64,000 bases of DNA from Parapristionchus giblindavisi (taxonomy: Eukaryota > Nematoda > Chromadorea > Rhabditida > Diplogasteridae), in the NCBI GenBank assembly GCA_943737045.1, contig CALSFV010000342.1, forward strand, positions 248,001 through 312,000. The letters run 5' to 3'. Of the stretch, positions 57,543 through 64,000 are shown one piece after another. Under the pieces are notes generated by a model. The model was not told the DNA's origin and made no database searches. It saw only the letters and a program-made list of their open reading frames with translations. Within the stretch, counting starts at the first letter, position 1. Every line of letters begins with the position of its first letter. Position numbers and translations under genes: made by a program.

Positions 57543-59165
57543 CTAGCAGTGCTAGGGGGATCCATAAATTGTTTTACTTTTGACATGTATACTTGAAGCA
57601 CGGGAGGAGCATTGCGCTAGCGCGGAAGGGTGCTGCGCACCCTTCCGCATAGAATGCTCGAGTCGCCAAGTATGGACACATTTCTCTTGTTTTCTGACTT
57701 ATTAGACAATTTGTCGAAAAAATATATGAAAAACGACAACATAAAACTATTTGCTTTGAATTTTGAACGGCAAAATTACTTGGAAGAAGTTGGCGTAAGC
57801 TTTTGATTGTTTGGGGGGGACACCCCCCCAACCCCCCATTTTCTATATTTTTTTACACGAAACACATTTGTGGACTCGTTCATAAGCTTTCCGACATTTT
57901 GTGGATGTCTTAAGATCAATGTTTGTCTCAATATTATCGAAAAATTTCGTTGAACTGAATGAATGTCGCTACAGATATCAATTGAAGCGAGGTAAGAATT
58001 AAGAGTCATGCATGACATAATTTCCAGCTCAGAATGGCTCAGAACAACCTGTTTCATCATTCTTAGCACATAAAATTACCCCAGAACACTTTCTTTCGCT
58101 CGGTAAAAATCAGCAAAAGTTTTGGATCGAACCGGGGTTCGAACCCGCTCGGTGATTTTGGAGTAGTACCTCTTTACCTCTACGCCACGAATGATATTAT
58201 TTACTAAACATAGTCATATTATACCCCAATCGACGCGCAAAGAGTAGGGCTACAACTTTCTTTCCCATATAAAACGCCTAAAATAATTTTTAAAATAAAT
58301 TTATCCAAGAAAACCGGCAAAAGCGTGTTTTCGCACCTTTTCGGCGATTTTTCGCGGTACAAAGAGGTCGTGCGGAGGTGAAGCGACATAGTTTTTCTAA
58401 ATCAGTTTTTCAAGCGCTACAACATGAGCATAGTTAGGTTGAATGAAAAAGGTGCGAAATTTGAGTTTTTTGAAAAAGTTAAAAATCGACCATTTTTAGC
58501 GACCGCACAGCTCCGCGAATACTAAACCAAATGAGTTGGGTTCAAAAGCAAAAAGTTGCGCCTCATCGAGTTGTACAATTTACTTTCAGGAGCCGGGACG
58601 CGAAAATTACTTTGAATGGGTGAAAATTGCGAAAAACCTACTTTCGGAATTTCTTCCGAGGTCTATTTCGTCATCATCCCGGGGGACAAGGCGCGTGGCG
58701 TTAGCACCAAAAGATGCGCCGTAAAAAGTTGTTTAATATAAGTCTTAATCTCAAAAAGTTATAGAGCCGATTTCGAGCATTCATATTTCCCGATTTTGAT
58801 TTTCGCCTTTTTTTGCCCTCCGCCAACTTTGACCGGAATTTCCGGAAAAACCGTGATTGGCAAAAATCGGCAAAAATACAAATTAGATCGCCCCAAGTCT
58901 TGTGGTCATTTTTATATACCAACTTTTAATTTTTGATATACTTATTACCAAGTTGCGCGCCAAAATGTGCAAAAAACCCGAGAGCCGGAGTTTCACCTAA
59001 AATACGGCTCCGGATCGGCTCGGGACCAGTGCCATTCGATCCGGCGTGGTCGAAAACCCCAGTAGCCGGAATCTGGCATAAAAGGCACAAAGTCTTGACA
59101 AAAGAAATTTCAAAAAACCTACCGCGGTAAATTGGTCTACTTGCGATCTTTTATATAGGGGTTAA
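57543..59165 (-). repeat. Array monomer 19 (1623 bp)
   Basis: Perfect copy of monomer 18 as far as can be seen. Confidence 0.9.
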
Positions 59166-59320
59166 CTAGCAGTGCTAGGGGGATCCATTAATTTTTTTTA
59201 CTTTTGAGCGTTTTATACTTTGGCGCGGGAGGAGTATTACTCTAGCGCGGAAGGGCGCTGCGCGCCCATCCGCCTAGTAGCCGCTAGAGTCGCCCAGTTG
59301 GACACTTTTCTCTCATTTTC
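59166..59320 (-). repeat. Partial monomer at the array edge, candidate Helitron 3' end
   Basis: From CTAGCAGTGCTAG it follows the monomer (GCGGGAGGAG, then GGAAGGGCGCTGCGCGCCC hairpin) and departs from it near 59320, after GGACACTTTTCTC. On the minus strand this lies downstream of the helicase gene, where a Helitron 3' end with a hairpin before CTRR is expected. CTAG fits CTRR; the hairpin lies further from the end than usual. Confidence 0.5.
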
Positions 59321-59971
59321 TTATCCATTTTTACCGAAGGAGTAGTGTTTTTTTCTCTTTGTTATACAGCAGACAATTTTATTCGATTATGTATTTATGC
59401 ACATGCTATATCATGATAAATGCACTGAGAATATATGGACTGAATTTGAGTCAATTATATATGTATGCATGTGATATTTCAAAATAATTTTGAAATTTCT
59501 ATTAGGGGTCCCTCCCACCAACCTCCCCCAACACCGCCTTTCATTAATGTTCTGAAAATATGTCGTATAATAATTTATTTGTACTGTTTCAATAGTTTTC
59601 CATATATACCAACTTGTGGTAATGGAAATAGGCATTATGTTGAAAAGAATGTTACATTATAGTATTAATTTATAATAAAAATTATATTCAAAGAATTTCG
59701 TATATTTTGATTTGTGATTCACATTGACACGCAATTGATTAATAAATAATATTTGTATTAATTGGGGCCCACCCACCATCCACGCCCGCCACCACCTCTA
59801 TTTACATATACATAAATTTACAAATAATATATTAAGTTTTGAAAAAAATATTGTCAATTTAATATGTATTTATTCTTTGTATAATACAGATTATCTTTAT
59901 AGCAGAAAATAATGTTAAGCAAATATTACAAAATGAATAGTAATAAGCGAAAAAAAGATGATAATAATAGT
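59321..59971. other. AT-rich 3' flank of the Helitron gene
   Basis: No gene. Two C-rich stretches (CCTCCCACCAACCTCCCCCA near 59510 and a similar CCCACCCACCATCC near 59768) stand out from AT-rich DNA. It is probably 3' untranslated DNA of the Helitron. Confidence 0.6.
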
Positions 59972-62900
59972 TCAGTTGTAATCCTCTTCACAATCAGTAG
60001 AATCATTAGCATCAAGTCCATCAAAATCGCTTTCTTCCGAAGAATATTCTCCTATTTCAGATTCTGGATTAATATAATTAATATAATCATTTCCATTATC
60101 ATCAATTTCAAAAATTTGTGTATCATTTTGTACGTCTTCTCTATTATAATCTTCTTCATTTTCATAACAATCAGCATAGAAATCATCATCTGAATCATCA
60201 TCAATCTTTACTCTTTCATACTCAACTTTAGGCATTGTTTTTGGAAGTTCGTCAATTTTTTCAGCATCTTCGTCATTTAAATAATTTGTTTCATCATTAT
60301 TCTTAATTTCATTCCAAAGCGCATCATATAATTTTTTCAATCGCTCATCATTATTTGAGACTTGCTCGTTTATTACTTTATCATTTTGCGTATTTTTATT
60401 GGATACGTTAACTACATCAATCTCCATTTCTTCATCAGATTCAATATCATTCAACTTCCGTCTTTTTACATTTTTTTGGCTATAACTTTCAGTATCTGAT
60501 TCAAGCATTAAAGTATCCATTCTATTCTCAATTTGGATTCTATTAGATTCATCTTCGTCAGCCAAGTCTGGAAGTTTATCTCTTTGCTCATTATTATTTT
60601 CATATTCCATATCACTGTCATCACTATCACTCATTCCAACTGTATCAATTACTCCATAAGGTATTACATCACTTGTGATGACTACTTGTTCTTCAGGTTC
60701 TTCATCTTCAACAATATCGAATACAGCTCTTTGTATAACATTTCTCAAATGAATCATGTTTGATCCATCGTAATCGATAGCTTTGCACTCATCGGGTGCA
60801 TAGACAGAGATACACTTTTTACTTTTGACACGAGAGAAAGCGACATACAAATGACCATGGGCAAATGCAGGAGTTGTCATACATAGGCCAACATAATCAA
60901 GAGTTTGTCCTTGACTTTTATTTATTGTCATTGCATAGCAAGGTTTCACGGGGAATTGTTTACGAGAGAAATAAGTAGCATCTGCTTTATTTTCATAATT
61001 CAATTTAATTCGAGGAATAAATACTCTTTGATCAGTGATTAAATTCCAACAATCAAGTAGAGCAGTGCCATCTCTTATAAAGAAATCTCTAATCCATAAT
61101 TTGGTTCCATTACATAATTTATTATCTATATCGAGATTTCGCAACAGCATTACAATCATTCCTTTTTTCAATTTTAATACATGAGGTGGTAGCTCTGGAG
61201 GATTACAATTTTCAATATAATCTTGATTGACTACAGGCATTCCAATATTATCGATCGAGTTTGGAGCTTCAGTTACAGCCAAGAAAACCTTCTCTTCACC
61301 AGGCAAAGACTCAATTATCTGCTCATTAATTTTGAATGCGACATCATTTCTCACAGTTAAAATAGCTCGTCGACTCATCTTAACAGGATCATTCATAATT
61401 TCATTGGGAAATGCTCGTTGGATGAGTTCTTGTTCTGATGGACACAGTAATTCTTCTGGAATTTTTACATGAATTCCATCATGATTTCCATTTCCTCTTC
61501 CCAATTTCTCTAACCAATTTTGATACTCTCTTTGATCAATATCCAATCTCATATTTTGTGTCAGTTTGAAATGTTTGAAATGCTGGAAAAGATCAGAGTT
61601 ATTTATAGTAACATCGAGAACATTTGAATTATTTCCATTTTTCACGACAGGCAGAATCTGTTTGAAATCGCCTCCAAGTAAAACAACTCGATTTCCAAAT
61701 GGTTTATTTTGATCTTCATCTTTACTTACAGTTACCATCGTTTTATGTACATAATCAAAGGTGTGATAATCAATCATTGGAACTTCGTCCCAAATTATTA
61801 CTTCTGTTTGGGCCAGAATTTTGCCTCTACCTTTAGTTATATCGATCGATGGAGTACGATGCAAATTAGAGTCTAAGGATATTTTGAAGGCAGTGTGAGC
61901 TGTTAACCCTTCAGGAATAAGAGTTGCTGCGATGCCGGTTGAAGCGACCGCAACAACTGTTACTTTATTTGCAATACACCAATGAATGAGATATGTGTAG
62001 AGGAATGTCTTACCACATCCTCCACTTCCAGAAACAAAGAATAATCGATCAGGTTTATCGGGATTTTTTATACTTTCGATTACTGTTTCAGCAACTTTTT
62101 TCTGTTCACTATTCAATCTCCATTCCATTGAATACATAGCTAGATTAGCTTCATTCACTCGTTTATCGTCCAATTTTCGTTGCAAATCAGGATCTTCGTC
62201 TATTGGTGGTAAATTGTATGATTTGTATTTTTTATTCTTGCTTTTCAACATAGATTTGATGTGACGAAGGGCCATTTGTTCTCTTTGATGAACAGTGAAT
62301 TTGTTCTTTCTATCAGGATCGATAAGATACAACTTGTACTTGTCCCATAGTGCACGAGGATCAGGCGGTTGACAATTACTAAGAATACATGCAAAAAGTA
62401 CTCTGGTTGGATACGCAAGTAACAATTTGGATGCCAATTCCATACAATTATCCCATTCTGTATCATCATCGATGAATCCCATAGCACGGGCTGCTTTTTC
62501 AAATGAATCATATACTGTATTGGTTGATGGATCAGTTCGAAGTTCTTCAAAACTTGTGTATCCTGCTCGTTTTCTTGCTAAGACAAATATTGAATATTTT
62601 TCCATGTCAATTGGAGAAACTGGCACAAGATATGCAACATTTTTGTCAATTTGAGCTTGTCTTTTGTATGGAACGAATTGATGTTCGTCGTATTTGAATT
62701 GCATACAAACTTGTTCAAATGTCAAGTGTCTATGAGCGGGATTATCTCTCATTAATTTCATGTATTGTAAGAAACGAGAAGTTCCACTTGCAATCTTGTG
62801 CGCTCGAGTAGCATCATCATCACTTTCTTCATAATATACTCTATGTTCATTGGGTAGATGAGTATATAATGGAGTAACTGAATGAGTCATGAATGATGTC

Positions 62901-64000
62901 TCATATGATCTATTCTTCCAAGCTGCTTCGTGTTGACAAATATATCGTGCACTTAAATACGCATCAATCTCACTAAAATCTACAATTGGTCTGGATGATT
63001 CGTTAACATTTGTTCCATCTGCATTTTGTAAAGGTTCTCTAATTGTTACGCCTTTTCCAATCCACTCTCGTGGTTCTTTAATATTCATAATGACCTCATC
63101 AAATCCTTTGTAAATATATTTAAACAAATATCTATAATTCATAACACCAGTGATAGCTTCAACATTAATATGACACCCATATTCATTCAATAAATGGAGA
63201 TTGTGAGGAACAACGTGCTGATTAGTAGCCACTCTCATTGGTTCATTGCCTTTACTTGCGTAAACAATCACTTCTCCATTATTTCTTCTACGATATTTAG
63301 GATAATCGTTTTCTACAATTATTGTCTCGTCGTTAAAGGGTTTCGGAAAATCTTTTCTGCAAAATGTTCCAGACCAATTTTTTCTGCACAAATAGTCTTT
63401 TTTACCACAACACGGACCATGTATGTGATGTTTCTTCTGTAATTCTCGAGTTATTTTCATCTTTTCATATTCCGGGTCATCTTTAGGTGGCAATTCGACA
63501 ATTTCAGCACAAATAATTTGATCAATTTTTTCAGGTGTATCTAAACTATCTTCCAATTTGATTATCATATGACAATGAGGCATGCCTCGCTTTTGAAATT
63601 CTATGCTACCAACCATGAATATTATCTTTCCGAGAATTTGATCTTTAATCAATTCGTCACGGAATTGTTTCAGTTTAGCTTTAAAGACTCGCACTACCTG
63701 GTCGGGCATGTGTTGCCAGTGGCAGTGTTTTGAAATTTTTAAATCTTCGATTTCTTTCCATTGAGGATTTCCAGTAAACGTAACAAATAAATCGGCTTTT
63801 CCATATTGTCGAGCTAGTGCCATTGAGCTATAATACATGTTTTCATTACTCTTTCTACTGCCACTAAATGAAGCAGGAAGTTCAATTCGTGTACCATAAT
63901 CATATCCTAATTTATCAAGTTTTTTCTTTATGAAATCATCATGTTTTCTCGGAGTTGTTGACAATAAATTGTTCACTCTCAGTTGCTGCATCCTAATATA
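59972..64000 (-). CDS. Helitron Rep/helicase (RepHel), N-terminus beyond window
   Basis: Rolling-circle transposase: a HUH nuclease joined to a Pif1-type helicase. From the first Met in the window (63991) 1339 residues follow, but the frame is open to the edge, so the true start lies outside. Domains: Helitron-like N region (FVTFTGNPQW, about 69-78); HUH motif H139-C-H141 in KRGMPHCHMII; Cys/His cluster (about 188-216, GPCCGKK, FPKPF); catalytic tyrosines Y288 and Y292 in YRYLFKYIYKG; Pif1 helicase from about 625 with Walker A GSGGCGKT (655-662), Walker B IIWDE (732-736), GGDFKQILP (773-781), QNMR (812-815), NKSQGQT (1024-1030) and AFSR (1051-1054). Residues 1085-1339 form an acidic, disordered tail, unusual in length. 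No frameshift or stop is seen, so the copy may be active. No endonuclease-like C-terminal domain was seen, so Helentron type is not supported by the protein. Confidence 0.93.
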   Translation of the reverse strand, partial: YIRMQQLRVNNLLSTTPRKHDDFIKKKLDKLGYDYGTRIELPASFSGSRKSNENMYYSSMALARQYGKADLFVTFTGNPQWKEIEDLKISKHCHWQHMPDQVVRVFKAKLKQFRDELIKDQILGKIIFMVGSIEFQKRGMPHCHMIIKLEDSLDTPEKIDQIICAEIVELPPKDDPEYEKMKITRELQKKHHIHGPCCGKKDYLCRKNWSGTFCRKDFPKPFNDETIIVENDYPKYRRRNNGEVIVYASKGNEPMRVATNQHVVPHNLHLLNEYGCHINVEAITGVMNYRYLFKYIYKGFDEVIMNIKEPREWIGKGVTIREPLQNADGTNVNESSRPIVDFSEIDAYLSARYICQHEAAWKNRSYETSFMTHSVTPLYTHLPNEHRVYYEESDDDATRAHKIASGTSRFLQYMKLMRDNPAHRHLTFEQVCMQFKYDEHQFVPYKRQAQIDKNVAYLVPVSPIDMEKYSIFVLARKRAGYTSFEELRTDPSTNTVYDSFEKAARAMGFIDDDTEWDNCMELASKLLLAYPTRVLFACILSNCQPPDPRALWDKYKLYLIDPDRKNKFTVHQREQMALRHIKSMLKSKNKKYKSYNLPPIDEDPDLQRKLDDKRVNEANLAMYSMEWRLNSEQKKVAETVIESIKNPDKPDRLFFVSGSGGCGKTFLYTYLIHWCIANKVTVVAVASTGIAATLIPEGLTAHTAFKISLDSNLHRTPSIDITKGRGKILAQTEVIIWDEVPMIDYHTFDYVHKTMVTVSKDEDQNKPFGNRVVLLGGDFKQILPVVKNGNNSNVLDVTINNSDLFQHFKHFKLTQNMRLDIDQREYQNWLEKLGRGNGNHDGIHVKIPEELLCPSEQELIQRAFPNEIMNDPVKMSRRAILTVRNDVAFKINEQIIESLPGEEKVFLAVTEAPNSIDNIGMPVVNQDYIENCNPPELPPHVLKLKKGMIVMLLRNLDIDNKLCNGTKLWIRDFFIRDGTALLDCWNLITDQRVFIPRIKLNYENKADATYFSRKQFPVKPCYAMTINKSQGQTLDYVGLCMTTPAFAHGHLYVAFSRVKSKKCISVYAPDECKAIDYDGSNMIHLRNVIQRAVFDIVEDEEPEEQVVITSDVIPYGVIDTVGMSDSDDSDMEYENNNEQRDKLPDLADEDESNRIQIENRMDTLMLESDTESYSQKNVKRRKLNDIESDEEMEIDVVNVSNKNTQNDKVINEQVSNNDERLKKLYDALWNEIKNNDETNYLNDEDAEKIDELPKTMPKVEYERVKIDDDSDDDFYADCYENEEDYNREDVQNDTQIFEIDDNGNDYINYINPESEIGEYSSEESDFDGLDANDSTDCEEDYN

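Larger units (their letters stand above)
29429..59320 (-). repeat. 30-kb head-to-tail array of 1.3-1.6-kb monomers (19 complete plus one partial)
   Basis: Junctions are marked by CTAGCAGTGCTAG at 29429, 31042, 32673, 34297, 35919, 37532, 38830, 40119, 41744, 43044, 44666, 45955, 47580, 48880, 50502, 52115, 54293, 55920, 57543 and 59166. Full monomers are about 1613-1631 bp; short ones (about 1289-1300 bp) lack about 325 bp that include the C/G-run hairpin. On the minus strand a monomer runs: CTATATAAAAG; a strongly conserved 85-base block with GCCGGATCGAATGGCACTGG; GGCGCATCTT; CCGGCTCCTGAAAG; CACCTCCGCACGACCTC; tRNA-like A/B boxes; ATGTCATGCATGACTC palindrome; GGGGGGGTGTCCCCCC hairpin; GGAAGGGTGCGCAGCACCC hairpin; CTAG. 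The Helitron gene follows on the same strand, so I orient the array by it (inference). Confidence 0.95.

Noticed and set aside
62245..62550. 101-codon minus-strand frame inside the Helitron gene
   Set aside because: Shadow frame of the RepHel coding region.

Overview
The window reads as nuclear DNA of a rhabditid-type nematode. The reasons are small introns with TTTCAG or TTGCAG acceptors, acceptor sites 0-22 bases before start codons as expected for spliced-leader trans-splicing, and a genome full of palindromic MITEs, minisatellites, Penelope-like and RTE-like remnants and a Helitron. The taxon is inferred from gene style and not from a recognised marker gene.

Left part (1-29,428): two paralogous 14-exon genes face each other. 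Gene A (+, 1245-6096) codes for 406 residues and gene B (-, 26469-18583) for 371 residues. I assembled both by hand from splice signals: all exon phases match, and both give one open frame for a membrane protein with about nine hydrophobic segments. I do not recognise the family. Between them lies a rearranged zone (6.1-17.8 kb) with three copies of the gene-A 3' flank plus a tRNA-derived, SINE-like module. It also holds two broken pieces of gene A (exon 14, and exons 5-6), a 3-kb and a 0.5-kb array of one 12-bp satellite, and a 5'-truncated Penelope-type reverse transcriptase with hammerhead-ribozyme-like motifs downstream. Gene B's introns hold a 1.48-kb fold-back repeat, several MITEs and an 18-bp minisatellite. 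A small three-exon gene (27677-28090) and a MITE with perfect 10-bp target-site duplications lie before the big array.

Middle part (29,429-59,320): a head-to-tail array of 19 complete monomers (1.29-1.63 kb, one chimeric 2.18-kb unit) and one partial monomer. A 5,836-bp block of about four monomers occurs twice in succession, apparently without change, and other monomers are perfect or near-perfect copies of one another. On the minus strand every complete monomer carries a TATATAAAAG motif followed by a highly conserved segment that is open for 84-130 codons in many units, then a tRNA-like A/B-box pair, a C/G-run hairpin, a GC-rich hairpin and a CTAG end.

Right part (59,321-64,000): a Helitron Rep/helicase gene on the minus strand, cut off at its N-terminus by the window edge. 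The last partial monomer (59,166 to about 59,320) lies where the 3' end of this Helitron is expected. This suggests, as inference, that the 30-kb array consists of non-autonomous Helitron (or Helentron) relatives made or amplified as head-to-tail concatemers.
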